In this document: in pieces, positions 1-7,705 of the stretch
Numbering within the stretch: position 1 is the stretch's first letter
How the letters are laid out: each line of letters starts with the position of its first letter
NCBI RefSeq assembly: GCF_000758685.1
Contig: NZ_CP009286.1
Coordinates: 3,254,501 to 3,318,500, forward strand
Length of the DNA stretch: 64,000 bases
DNA from: Paenibacillus stellifer
GTDB lineage: Bacteria; Bacillota; Bacilli; Paenibacillales; Paenibacillaceae
Direction of reading: 5' to 3'
Translations under genes and position numbers: made by a program
Notes under the pieces: model-generated
Told to the model about the DNA's origin: nothing
The model's input: the letters and a program-made list of their open reading frames with translations, nothing else
Databases searched by the model: none

Positions 1-2429
1 GAGATCCGGGTCTTGGTGAACTTGCGGGTCAACGCTGCTCCGCCTACCATAATCGGCACATCGATGCCGGCGGTCCGCAAATCCTGTGCGGTCAGCACCA
101 TCTGCTGCGCCGACTTCACCAGGAGGCCGGACAGTCCGATGGCATCCGCTTTCTCGCGGCGGAACGCTTCAATGATCGTCTCCGGTGGTACTTTTATACC
201 CAAATTGACGATCTGGTAACCGTTGTTGGAGAGAATGATCTCCACGAGGTTTTTGCCGATGTCATGCACGTCGCCTTTCACGGTGGCGAGCAGTATTTTA
301 CCCTTGACCGAAGTTTCATTCTTCTGCATGAACTGCTCCAAATGCGCGACCGATGCCTTCATGACTTCCGCGCTCTGCAGCACCTCGGCTACGATCAGCT
401 CATTGTTGTTGAACAAACGGCCTACTTCCGACATCCCTTCCATCAGCGGGCCGTTAATTATTTCGAGTGCGCCGTATTTCTTAAGCGCTTCGTCCAGGTC
501 AGGTATAAGCCCATCCTTGCTGCCTTCCACAACATATGACGCAAGGCGCTCCTCCAGAGTCAGGTTGGAGATTTTCTCCTTCTTCTCGACCTTCTTCCCC
601 CGGAAAGCGGCGACGAATTCGGCCAGCGTCTCATCGTTCGTATTATAAATTAATTCTTCCGCCAGACGGCGCTCTTCTTCGGGAATCGAAGCGTATCGCT
701 CCACCTTCTCCGTGTTGACGATCGCATAGTCCAGTCCGGCCTTGGTGCACTCGTACAAAAAGACCGAATTCAGCACCTCACGTCCTGCTTCCGGGAGACC
801 GAACGAGACATTACTGATGCCCAGAATCGTATGCACGCCGGGCAGTGCTTCTTTGATGAGGCGGATACCGTCTATCGTCTCCTTGGCGGACCCGATGTAC
901 TGCTCATCCCCTGTTCCGACCGGAAAGACAAGTGTATCGAAAATGAGATCCTCTGGATGAAGACCATATTTGTTCACCAGCAGCTCATAGGAGCGCTTGG
1001 CGACATCAAGCTTGTCCACAGCTTTGATCGCCTGTCCGTTCTCATCAATGGTGCCGACGACGACAGCCCCGCCGTATTTATGAATAAGCGGCGTAACATG
1101 TTCGAACTTTTCTTCACCATCTTCAAGATTAATGGAGTTAATGATCGCCTTGCCTTGGCTGTATTGCAGTGCCAGATCAATAACCTTTGGATCGGTAGTA
1201 TCGATCATAAGCGGAACCTTGACCTTTTTGACGACCAGCTCCAGAAATGACTTCATATCCTCGGCTTCATCCCGGTCCGGGTCCTGCACGCACACATCGA
1301 CAACCTGCGCTCCGCTCTTGACCTGGGCGCGGGCGATTTCGGACGCTTCCTCGTATTTCCCTTCGACAATCAGTCGCTTGAACTTCCGCGATCCCAGCAC
1401 ATTGGTACGTTCGCCTACCATATATGGACGGTTATCCTGCTCCACATAGACGGGATCGATACCGGATAGTGCAGGAGGATGACTGCCTTCCAGCAGACGA
1501 GGCGGATACGCTTCAAGCGCTTCAGCCATTGCCTTGATATGCGCGGGCGTTGTGCCACAGCAGCCGCCGGCAATATTCAGCCAGCCTTTCTCGGCAAAGG
1601 CCGAGATTTTGCGGGCCAGGGAATCCGGCGATTCATGGTAATTGCCGTTCTCATCGGGCAGTCCCGCGTTCGGATAGCAGCTGACCGCAACCGAGGCCAT
1701 TCCAGCCAATGAACGGATATGGTCGCGCATAAACTCCGGCCCTGTCGCACAGTTCAATCCGATGGAGATCGGGTTCAGATGCTCCAGGGAAATATAGAAG
1801 GCTTCGATATTTTGGCCGGCAAGCGTCGTTCCCATGGGCTCGATCGTCCCGGAAATCATAATCGGCAGAGTGACGCCTGTCTTGCGGAAAGCCTCGCGGA
1901 TTCCGATGCTGCCCGCTTTGACATTCAGCGTATCCTGCGAAGTCTCCAGCAGCAGCGCGTCAACGCCCCCCTCAATCAGAGCAACCGCCTGTTCTTCATA
2001 GCTTGCCGTAAGCTCGGGGAACGTCACGCCGCCTGTAACGGACAGCGTCTTCGTCGTCGGTCCCATCGCGCCCACCACATAACGAGGCCGTTCCTCCGTA
2101 CTGAAGCGGTCAGCCGCTTCTCTCGCTATAGCCGCAGCTGAGAGATTGATTTCACGCGCTCTCTGCGGAATGTCATATTCGGCTAGAACCACAGAGGTGG
2201 CGCCGAATGTATTCGTTTCAATCAGATCGGCTCCTGCTTCCAGGTAAGCCTCGTGTATCTTGCCGATGACTTCAGGACGTGTCAGCACCAGCATTTCGTT
2301 GCAACCCTCAAGCTCTTCTCCGCCGAAGTCGTCGGCAGTAAGCGGAACCTGCTGGATCATCGTCCCCATGGCTCCGTCCATTATTAAGATGCGCTTCGCC
2401 AGCGCTTCCGATAGTGTAGGTTTTGCCAA
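1..2429 (-). CDS. metH: Cobalamin-dependent methionine synthase, 3' end outside window
   Basis: Transfers a methyl group from methyltetrahydrofolate to homocysteine through enzyme-bound cobalamin, in the cytoplasm. The first 809 codons are present; full-length MetH is roughly 1150 residues, so the rest of the B12-binding domain and the reactivation domain lie beyond the left edge. Visible in order: a homocysteine-binding domain with the zinc cysteines (GLNCATG and GGCCGTT), the pterin-binding domain, the helical cap, and the start of the B12 domain with the cobalt-ligand motif DVHDIGKN and then VGGAALT near base 30. The start is TTG, chosen because AGGGGG sits 8 bases upstream; translation begins MAKPTLSEAL. 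It stands alone behind its own promoter. I found no S-box or cobalamin riboswitch in the leader. Confidence 0.95.
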   Translation of the reverse strand, partial: MAKPTLSEALAKRILIMDGAMGTMIQQVPLTADDFGGEELEGCNEMLVLTRPEVIGKIHEAYLEAGADLIETNTFGATSVVLAEYDIPQRAREINLSAAAIAREAADRFSTEERPRYVVGAMGPTTKTLSVTGGVTFPELTASYEEQAVALIEGGVDALLLETSQDTLNVKAGSIGIREAFRKTGVTLPIMISGTIEPMGTTLAGQNIEAFYISLEHLNPISIGLNCATGPEFMRDHIRSLAGMASVAVSCYPNAGLPDENGNYHESPDSLARKISAFAEKGWLNIAGGCCGTTPAHIKAMAEALEAYPPRLLEGSHPPALSGIDPVYVEQDNRPYMVGERTNVLGSRKFKRLIVEGKYEEASEIARAQVKSGAQVVDVCVQDPDRDEAEDMKSFLELVVKKVKVPLMIDTTDPKVIDLALQYSQGKAIINSINLEDGEEKFEHVTPLIHKYGGAVVVGTIDENGQAIKAVDKLDVAKRSYELLVNKYGLHPEDLIFDTLVFPVGTGDEQYIGSAKETIDGIRLIKEALPGVHTILGISNVSFGLPEAGREVLNSVFLYECTKAGLDYAIVNTEKVERYASIPEEERRLAEELIYNTNDETLAEFVAAFRGKKVEKKEKISNLTLEERLASYVVEGSKDGLIPDLDEALKKYGALEIINGPLMEGMSEVGRLFNNNELIVAEVLQSAEVMKASVAHLEQFMQKNETSVKGKILLATVKGDVHDIGKNLVEIILSNNGYQIVNLGIKVPPETIIEAFRREKADAIGLSGLLVKSAQQMVLTAQDLRTAGIDVPIMVGGAALTRKFTKTRI

Positions 2430-2586
2430 CTTCAAATCCCCCTAGTCAAACATTAGAGTAAGTTTAGCAGAATAAAGGGGATTCGAAAAGTCTCCCGGCC
2501 ACTCTGCAGCCCGCCGCCGTTCCGGCGGCATTTCGTTTCCTGGACAATGACATCGCACGTAAGTCCTGCGTTAATAAATTTCTTTT

Positions 2587-2615
2587 ATTATACACGGTTT
2601 CGGGTCATATGAAAG
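2587..2615 (-). promoter_or_regulatory. Probable metH promoter
   Basis: The minus strand has a perfect -10 hexamer TATAAT (2587-2592) with a weak -35 (CTTTCA or TTTCAT) 16-17 bases upstream. It lies between the terminator of the HAD gene and metH. A GC-rich hairpin (about 2511-2530, CCGCC/GGCGG arms) follows in the untranslated leader. Confidence 0.45.
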
Positions 2616-2660
2616 CAGGAATACGAAACTCAACATGTAATCGCCCAGGCAGTAGAGGTG

Positions 2661-2700
2661 AAAAAAAGGACCGATCCTCACTCTGAGGCTCTGTCCTTTT
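2661..2700 (-). terminator. Rho-independent terminator after the HAD gene
   Basis: Read on the minus strand, arms AAGGAC/GTCCTT and CCTCA/TGAGG form a long stem followed by seven T. It separates the HAD gene from metH. Confidence 0.85.
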
Positions 2701-2718
2701 TAATATCACAATAATGTC

Positions 2719-3513
2719 TTATAAAGATTCCACAAGCGGCAGCAGCTCGGTCAAATGCTTGATCTCGTAATTCGGTACAATCTCCGGATCCGAAGGCTTG
2801 CCAGTGCGGTTGATCCAAACCGTAGTCAGTCCGGCAGCCAAACCGCCGCGAATGTCGGTCGTCAGCTTGTCCCCGACCATAACGCCTTCCTCAGGCTTGA
2901 TGTTCAGGCGTTCCAGCGCATGCGCAAAAATCGCAGGGTCCGGCTTGCCTTTGCCGAAGTTTCCGGAGATCACGATATGATCAAAGAATGGAGTCAGCTC
3001 GGGGACGCCATCCAGCTTCTCCTGCTGAAGCGCAGGACAGCCGTTCGTCAACAGCAGAAGCTTCACTTTACCCTGGAGCGTCTTCAGCACTTCGAGCGTC
3101 TCTTCGTAGATATACGGACGGCTGCGGCGTTCTGCGGCGAAGCGGGCTGCAAGGGTCTCGGCCAGAGCCTCGTCATCAATCCCGACCGACAACAGTCCAC
3201 GGCGCCACGATTCCTTCCGGTAGACAGGTGCCAGCTGCTCCAGCTTCCGGAACTCCGGTTGTTCCCCGGCAGTGAAGTTAGCCCAGAGCGCCTCAAACGG
3301 GTTGATGCCGATCATTTGGGTAAACGGGAACGTTTCGTAAGACTCGTACAAGCTCCGCGCTTCCTTGCGTACAGCGGTCTCCAGCAGCTTGGGGTCTACG
3401 GCGTCGCCGGCAGCCAAGCAAGCGTGCTCAAAAGCTTCTTCAATGCTTCGTTCATCCCATAAAAGCGTATCGTCCAGATCAAACAGTACAGCAGCAATCG
3501 GCATTTCCTCCAC
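2719..3513 (-). CDS. HAD-superfamily hydrolase (YjjG/YsaA-like phosphatase)
   Basis: 264 residues, a cytoplasmic phosphatase by family, substrate unknown. All four HAD motifs are visible: DLDDT with nucleophile Asp12 and acid Asp14, LLLTNG, the lysine of GKGKPDP, and GDKLTTDI. A helical cap lies between motifs I and II, as in nucleotidase-like HADs. The GTG start follows AGAGAGGAAG; the ATG three codons later has its GGAGG only 2-3 bases away, which is too close. It is last in a minus-strand run with yneA, ynzC and a membrane protein, and is followed by a strong terminator. A second HAD of the same type lies at 39073-39741. Confidence 0.85.
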   Translation of the reverse strand: MEEMPIAAVLFDLDDTLLWDERSIEEAFEHACLAAGDAVDPKLLETAVRKEARSLYESYETFPFTQMIGINPFEALWANFTAGEQPEFRKLEQLAPVYRKESWRRGLLSVGIDDEALAETLAARFAAERRSRPYIYEETLEVLKTLQGKVKLLLLTNGCPALQQEKLDGVPELTPFFDHIVISGNFGKGKPDPAIFAHALERLNIKPEEGVMVGDKLTTDIRGGLAAGLTTVWINRTGKPSDPEIVPNYEIKHLTELLPLVESL

Positions 3514-3560
3514 TACTTCCTCTCTTCATCCAGATTATGCGGTATACAGTTTCAAAAAAC

Positions 3561-4088
3561 TTACTCGCTCTCCAACGGAATGCGGTGCTGTTTCGCGAAC
3601 TGCTCCATACGTTCACCCATGGCAGCCGTATCGTAACGGTTGATCAGCTTGGAGAAGACCCAATTTCCCCGCTTGGCTTTTGGCTTAATGCTCACGGCGC
3701 GGCGAGATACGATAATCTTCTCGATCTGGTCAGCTTCCAGGATTCGGTTCCTATTGAACTTAAAGGTGGACACCTTTGAACGTTCGACTTTGAGATAAGG
3801 GCGGCGGAAGTAGATCAGGGCCGCGAGACCGAAATAGAGCACTACCCCGATCCAGTTCATCACGGAGTTGTTCTTCGAACCGTTTGCTGCCGCGTCAACC
3901 TGGGCGATAAAGGCATACAAAATGCCGAGCGTCACAAGGACAACCGGAAATGCAATGTTTCTTCCTTTAAATACATCGCTTTCAGCCTGTGAACGGGAGG
4001 CATGAATCGATTCCTTGCCTTCCTTCTTCCTTTTTTTGTTAAGCTGCTGTGAATTGCGTTGAACCATTCTTTCCCAAGAACGGGCCAT
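3561..4088 (-). CDS. Small membrane protein of unknown function
   Basis: 175 residues. I do not recognise a family beyond similarity in style to uncharacterised Bacillales membrane proteins. A basic N-terminal 40 residues (Lys/Arg/Gln-rich) is followed by two hydrophobic segments at about 45-65 and 80-95, then a basic soluble C-terminal domain of about 75 residues. The start is well supported by AGGAGG nine bases upstream. It lies 48 bases downstream of ynzC and 47 upstream of the HAD gene on the same strand, so it is probably co-transcribed with them. Confidence 0.75.
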   Translation of the reverse strand: MARSWERMVQRNSQQLNKKRKKEGKESIHASRSQAESDVFKGRNIAFPVVLVTLGILYAFIAQVDAAANGSKNNSVMNWIGVVLYFGLAALIYFRRPYLKVERSKVSTFKFNRNRILEADQIEKIIVSRRAVSIKPKAKRGNWVFSKLINRYDTAAMGERMEQFAKQHRIPLESE

Positions 4089-4136
4089 TTCCTTTCCTCC
4101 TAGTCATACTGAAATATCTATGAAAGGACAGGCCCC

Positions 4137-4346
4137 TTAGTGCAGGGGCTTGCTGCCGTTCCCATCATTTCCTTCGTTATCTACAATTTCAATGGATTCA
4201 AGCTGAGCGCGGAAGTTACGGCGCACGTTGCCCAGATAAATTTCACGGAGCCTGGCGCGTTCCGCCAATTCTTCCTCGTTAAGCCCTTCGCTCTTCTGCT
4301 TGCGGGCAAGCTCGTTAATCCGGTTAACCAGTTCATCTATGTTCAA
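4137..4346 (-). CDS. ynzC: DUF896 / YnzC-family small protein
   Basis: 69 residues, highly charged and helical, matching the short YnzC family (UPF0291) with the typical N-terminus IDELVxRINELARKxKxEGL. Function is not established; in Bacillus subtilis ynzC belongs to the SOS-induced yneA-yneB-ynzC operon. The start codon is TTG, placed 7 bases after AGGAGG. Here it follows yneA directly with no yneB resolvase between them, and a terminator-like hairpin lies in the gap. Confidence 0.85.
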   Translation of the reverse strand: MNIDELVNRINELARKQKSEGLNEEELAERARLREIYLGNVRRNFRAQLESIEIVDNEGNDGNGSKPLH

Positions 4347-4398
4347 ACCATTTCCTCCTGTCGAAACATGACATTTAAGTCATTCTAACTTTGCCATG

Positions 4399-4437
4399 AG
4401 AAAAAGAGCTTGTCAAGGCGATCCCCTGAAAGCTCTT
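4399..4437 (-). terminator. Terminator-like hairpin between yneA and ynzC
   Basis: Minus strand: AAGAGCTT, an 18-base loop region, AAGCTCTT, then TTTCTC. It would reduce read-through from the SOS promoter of yneA into ynzC. Confidence 0.6.
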
Positions 4438-4502
4438 CGACATCTGATATTGGGTTGGATTGTGATCATTAGCTAAAGATCGCTGTGCTGGTAGCGCCTG
4501 TC

Positions 4503-4910
4503 TTACTCTTCATAGATAGGAACCGAAATCACCTGGCCTGCCTGCAGCCCGCTGACATTCAGATGATTATGCTCACGGATCGCCTGCATGTAGACTACTG
4601 TTCTCATATTCGACGGCTTGTACTCCTGAGCGATGCCCCACAGCGAGTCTCCCGATTCTACAACAACCTTACGTTCCTGCTGAGGCGATTTCTCGGAGCT
4701 GGCGAACACCTGGTTCACAAGCGTGAAGCCGGAAATTATCATAAGAAGAATTAACGAGATCTTGAACATGCCAATACGGTTCAACACCGTTATAGAATTG
4801 ACACTTCGGTTAGATCCCGAACCGTTGACTTTGTTCGTCGAGCGGGTTTCCTGTCTAACTGCCGGAACAGATTCTTCATTATAGATGCTCTTATATGTAC
4901 CATATCTCAT
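4503..4910 (-). CDS. yneA: YneA-like SOS cell-division suppressor with LysM domain
   Basis: 135 residues. In B. subtilis YneA delays septation during the SOS response, acting at the membrane/wall. Here an N-terminal cytoplasmic stretch of about 45 residues precedes a single membrane segment (about 48-68), followed by a LysM fold (VVVESGDSLWGIAQEY) ending in VISVPIYEE. I chose the inner ATG because GGAGG lies 9 bases before it and directly touches the outer ATG. It is divergent from lexA, and its promoter contains two perfect LexA boxes, which fixes the identification beyond the weakly conserved protein sequence. The N-terminal cytoplasmic extension looks longer than in B. subtilis YneA. Confidence 0.85.
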   Translation of the reverse strand: MRYGTYKSIYNEESVPAVRQETRSTNKVNGSGSNRSVNSITVLNRIGMFKISLILLMIISGFTLVNQVFASSEKSPQQERKVVVESGDSLWGIAQEYKPSNMRTVVYMQAIREHNHLNVSGLQAGQVISVPIYEE

Positions 4911-4950
4911 GGGTATCATCCTCCAAACACTTGTTCTTACTTACAAAACT

Positions 4951-4979
4951 AATATAGCACGAACATGCGTTTCGATCAA
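4951..4979 (-). promoter_or_regulatory. SigA-type promoter of yneA
   Basis: Minus strand: TTGATC (4974-4979), 17-base spacer, TATATT (4951-4956). A LexA box fills most of the spacer, so bound LexA would exclude RNA polymerase. Confidence 0.8.
4960..4973. promoter_or_regulatory. LexA (SOS) box 1
   Basis: CGAACATGCGTTTC matches the Bacillus consensus CGAACRNRYGTTYC at every position. It sits between the -35 and -10 of yneA. Confidence 0.92.
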
Positions 4980-4988
4980 GAGGTTTTT

Positions 4989-5002
4989 CGAACGAGTGTT
5001 CC
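4989..5002. promoter_or_regulatory. LexA (SOS) box 2
   Basis: CGAACGAGTGTTCC also matches the CGAACRNRYGTTYC consensus fully. It lies 15 bases upstream of box 1, just beyond the yneA -35. Confidence 0.9.
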
Positions 5003-5111
5003 CTTTATTTTTTGAAGCAATTTAAGCCTCTTCTTTACTACTAAACTGAAGTTGAGAGGTTACTATTTCTTAATGCAGATTCAGCCATTACAGGTTTGCT
5101 TCATCAATTTT

Positions 5112-5151
5112 AGAACTTATGTTTGTGCGAACGAAGGTTCTGTGTTATAAT
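5112..5151 (+). promoter_or_regulatory. lexA promoter with two imperfect SOS boxes
   Basis: TTGTGC (5123-5128), 17-base spacer and TATAAT (5146-5151) give a good promoter. Two degenerate LexA boxes overlap it: AGAACTTATGTTTG (5112-5125, three mismatches) and CGAACGAAGGTTCT (5128-5141, two mismatches). Weak boxes would suit partial autoregulation of lexA, in contrast to the perfect boxes at yneA. Confidence 0.75.
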
Positions 5152-5184
5152 TTTCCCAAACATTACTACATGGGGTGTATTCCG

Positions 5185-5811
5185 ATGTCAAAGATCTCGA
5201 GTCGCCAGCTGGCGATCCTGGAGTTTATACGCAACGAAGTTCGCAGCAAGGGGTACCCGCCCTCAGTCCGGGAGATAGGTGAAGCCGTTGGACTAGCCTC
5301 CAGCTCGACCGTTCACGGTCATCTGGACCGGCTGGAGAAGAAAGGCCTTATCCGCCGCGACCCGACGAAACCCCGGGCCATTGAACTGCTTGGCCAGGAG
5401 GAATCCGAGAATGTTCATCAATTTGTCCAGACGGTCGCAAGAGTACCGGTTGTCGGCAAGGTTACCGCAGGCATACCGATTACGGCGACAGAGAACATCG
5501 AAGATTACTTCCCCCTTCCTACTCATTATGTTGGGGACAACAAGGTATTTATGCTCTCCGTGTCGGGTGACAGCATGATTGAAGCGGGCATTATGAATGG
5601 CGATTATGTCATCGTCCGGCAGCAGCAGACCGCTGACAATGGTGATATCGTCGTAGCGATGACCGAGGAAGATGAAGCTACAGTCAAGACCTTCTATAAG
5701 GAAAGGGATCATATTCGGCTTCAACCAGAGAATCCGTCTTACGAACCGCTTCGCTTGAACCGGGTTACGATTCTCGGCAAGGTTATTGGTCTTTTCCGTG
5801 ATATTCATTAA
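5185..5811 (+). CDS. lexA: SOS repressor LexA
   Basis: 208 residues, the usual length. Represses SOS genes and cleaves itself when stimulated by RecA filaments. An N-terminal winged helix (about 1-65) is followed by a short linker and the S24 peptidase-like domain. The scissile bond is Ala95-Gly96 (VTAGIP), with catalytic Ser130 (GDSM) and Lys168 (ATVKTF). The start was taken at the ATG 7 bases after GGGGTG; the upstream 22 codons of the same frame overlap the promoter and carry no similarity. Divergent from yneA and followed by a strong terminator, so monocistronic. Confidence 0.97.
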   Translation: MSKISSRQLAILEFIRNEVRSKGYPPSVREIGEAVGLASSSTVHGHLDRLEKKGLIRRDPTKPRAIELLGQEESENVHQFVQTVARVPVVGKVTAGIPITATENIEDYFPLPTHYVGDNKVFMLSVSGDSMIEAGIMNGDYVIVRQQQTADNGDIVVAMTEEDEATVKTFYKERDHIRLQPENPSYEPLRLNRVTILGKVIGLFRDIH

Positions 5812-5835
5812 GCTACTATAACAGCAGCACTTAAA

Positions 5836-5866
5836 GGCAGAGCCGTACAACGGCGCTGCCTTTTTT
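5836..5866 (+). terminator. lexA terminator
   Basis: GGCAG-A-GCCGT / ACGGC-G-CTGCC stem followed by six T. Confidence 0.9.
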
Positions 5867-5927
5867 CATTATGATTAGCATTTCATATGAATTTGGGGGC
5901 ATAGGATGATAAAAAGGGGGAATCACT

Positions 5928-6266
5928 GTGCCCAACTACCGCATCATAGTCGATCTGTCCGACCATATGCTGTATCTCCTGGATCAGGACACCGTAATTC
6001 GGGGCTTTCCCGTCGGGATCGGTAAAATGCTGACCGTAACCCCAGCCGGTGAATATACCATAATCAATAAGCAGCCAAATCCTGGCGGGCCCTTCGGCGC
6101 TTATTGGCTCGGGTTATCCAGACCGCATTACGGGATTCACGGCACGAACAATCCGGCTTCCATCGGCGGCAACGTGTCGCATGGCTGCATCCGGATGCAT
6201 AATCAGGATGTGCTGGAGCTGGCCCGCACCGTTCCGCTTCATACCCGGGTCACAATCCGGAAGTAA
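5928..6266 (+). CDS. L,D-transpeptidase (YkuD domain), minimal form
   Basis: 112 residues consisting of little more than one YkuD catalytic domain. Motifs HGT (His71) and SHGCIRM (His85, catalytic Cys87, Arg89) are intact. The family makes 3-3 crosslinks or attaches proteins in peptidoglycan; in Bacillus such short forms are often spore-associated. There is no signal peptide, membrane segment or LysM domain, so export, if any, is by another route such as forespore lysis. GTG start, 7 bases after AAAAGGGGG. Terminators on both sides make it a single-gene unit. Confidence 0.9.
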   Translation: MPNYRIIVDLSDHMLYLLDQDTVIRGFPVGIGKMLTVTPAGEYTIINKQPNPGGPFGAYWLGLSRPHYGIHGTNNPASIGGNVSHGCIRMHNQDVLELARTVPLHTRVTIRK

Positions 6267-6582
6267 GGCGGCGCTATTTGTAAGCTAAAGACTCAGCGCA
6301 AAAACCGCCGCCCGGCGGTTTTTTACGATGGCGGTCATTTTGCCAATACTGATTCTTCAATTGAAGTTCGAAGCAAATGACGATCGAGTTGCGTTATCCG
6401 CATGAATCAGCATTTAAGCTGGCAGAACGCCCCTCCTGTCCGATCCAGAACAGCCGCAGTTTCAATTTCCCGTGCAATTCAATGCCCGATTAACCAAAAA
6501 CTTAGAGTACGCATAGAGTGTGATACGGAGGATGCGCTCAATATCCATTTTCGAAATTATGCTCAGGGAGGAAGGAAAGACC
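6267..6582. other. Intergenic stretch without a recognised gene
   Basis: It holds the terminator at 6301-6324 and presumably the promoter of the next gene. An 81-codon open frame at 6402-6647 has no RBS and overlaps the better-supported gene at 6583, so I do not call it. Confidence 0.6.
6301..6324 (+). terminator. Terminator after the L,D-transpeptidase gene
   Basis: ACCGCCG, four-base loop, CGGCGGT and a run of T. The left arm is preceded by a run of A, so it could work in both directions. Confidence 0.88.
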
Positions 6583-6891
6583 ATGGCTCCTCTCGGAAAC
6601 CGCAACAATTCAGGCGCCAAGAAGAAAAGCACAGCGTCGACAGTTAAGAAGAATAAAGGGCTTGAAGTGGCGGTGGCTGCATTGTTGTTGAGCGGTAAGC
6701 TTAAGGTTGATTCCGTTCAAATGTTCACCGACGCTTCTCTGTTCGTCAGCCTGGTGGGGAAATACAAAACATTGAGCGATATGGGCGACACCAATGTCGA
6801 TAAGCTGGTTAACTTTATGAACGAGAACGGCAACTTAACATTGAACGATTTGATGGGAGCTCTAAAAAAGCAAACCGGGAATAACAAATAA
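6583..6891 (+). CDS. Hypothetical 102-residue protein
   Basis: Not recognised. Starts MAPLGNRNNSGAKKK after a strong GGGAGGAAGG, which favours this ATG over the one 21 codons upstream. A basic, Ser/Lys-rich N-terminal 25 residues precedes a hydrophobic helix (about 27-40, VAVAALLLSGKL) and two amphipathic helices rich in Leu, Val and Asn. No cysteine and no signal peptide; it looks like a small soluble or membrane-associated helical protein. It lies 22 bases upstream of a 39-codon membrane-peptide gene and probably shares a transcript with it. Confidence 0.65.
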   Translation: MAPLGNRNNSGAKKKSTASTVKKNKGLEVAVAALLLSGKLKVDSVQMFTDASLFVSLVGKYKTLSDMGDTNVDKLVNFMNENGNLTLNDLMGALKKQTGNNK

Positions 6892-6913
6892 CTTCAAAAG
6901 AAGGTGTGTCCGA

Positions 6914-7033
6914 ATGAGCGATTTTGACGGCGAAGGGTTTGCTGTGAACATACTCCTGGTAATTGTAATTACATTGTTGATTATGGGATCGACAGATATC
7001 GAGGATTTGACCGGCGCCCCTACTTCTTCCTGA
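6914..7033 (+). CDS. Small single-span membrane peptide (39 residues)
   Basis: ATG preceded by AGAAGGTGTG. The peptide has an acidic N-terminus (MSDFDGEG), one hydrophobic span from about 9 to 24 (AVNILLVIVITLLIMG) and an acidic tail ending APTSS. It resembles the short sporulation-associated YjcZ-type peptides only in size and shape; I cannot assign it to that family. The stop is followed by about 300 non-coding bases and a terminator. Confidence 0.6.
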   Translation: MSDFDGEGFAVNILLVIVITLLIMGSTDIEDLTGAPTSS

Positions 7034-7341
7034 ATACCGCCCAGGCTTTGCCTTGGGTCTCCCATGATCAATCAGCCTAATATGTAAAACTCCCCGCAAG
7101 GTGGTCAAGCCCTCATGCACCGATTGATCTTCTTCACGATAACATTTCAACATATCACTGCATGAAAAATTGCACTCTTAAAGCCAGTTCCGAAAGAGCC
7201 ATTGCCGCCTGATTGAGAAGAGCTTAGACATCCAATTCGAAAAGTGTCTCCACAGGAGGAATAACCTGGGCCACTTGAAGAACTTACTGTTTTTTATTCA
7301 GCGGTAAGGATCAAAATCAAAGAAGACATCTACCCCGGCAA

Positions 7342-7384
7342 AAAAGGTACAGCCTCCATTTTCTGAAGGACTGTACCTTTTTCT
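7342..7384 (+). terminator. Rho-independent terminator
   Basis: AAAGGTACAG and CTGTACCTTT arms with an inner CTCC/GAAGG pairing, followed by five T. It closes the transcript of the two small genes at 6583-7033. Confidence 0.85.
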
Positions 7385-7610
7385 ATGAATGGAATTTTCC
7401 AATGGACTCGGCGAATATCGACAGCCTTTAAGGTGACTTTTGTGCTTCCTTCCTGTTTATCGACCTTTTATGACATATTATCCCATATATTATTCTAGTA
7501 CAATGTTACTTTATTACTATTTACATATAATTCTGCTAAAGATATCCTTATTGATAGGAAATAATTAACATTCAACAATTTACAACCAATTCTCAAGTTT
7601 CAAAGGAGGA

Positions 7611-7679
7611 ATGAAAAAACACAAAGAAATGTGCAAACGTATGAACAACATTCTTGTCGGCTCAAGACCCGGTGTTTAA
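7611..7679 (+). other. Possible 22-codon leader ORF before the CBM21-like gene
   Basis: ATGAAAAAACAC opens a 22-codon frame ending GSRPGV, 26 bases before the next start. A near-perfect AAAGGAGGA sits immediately before the ATG, one or two bases away, which is closer than normal for translation. It could be a leader peptide, a ribosome standby site or part of a structured leader. Evidence is weak. Confidence 0.25.
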
Positions 7680-7705
7680 AAATTAAAATTAGAGGAGAGA
7701 TAGCA

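Larger units (their letters stand above)
7034..7705. other. AT-rich non-coding stretch
   Basis: Contains the terminator at 7342-7384, then an AT-rich stretch (about 7440-7600) that presumably carries the promoter of the secreted CBM21-like gene. A short open frame with a strong RBS-like sequence is listed separately. No other gene seen. Confidence 0.6.

Noticed and set aside
2430..2660. S-box or cobalamin riboswitch upstream of metH
   Set aside because: I looked for the conserved S-box core and the B12-box and found neither; only a GC-rich hairpin and a promoter are present.
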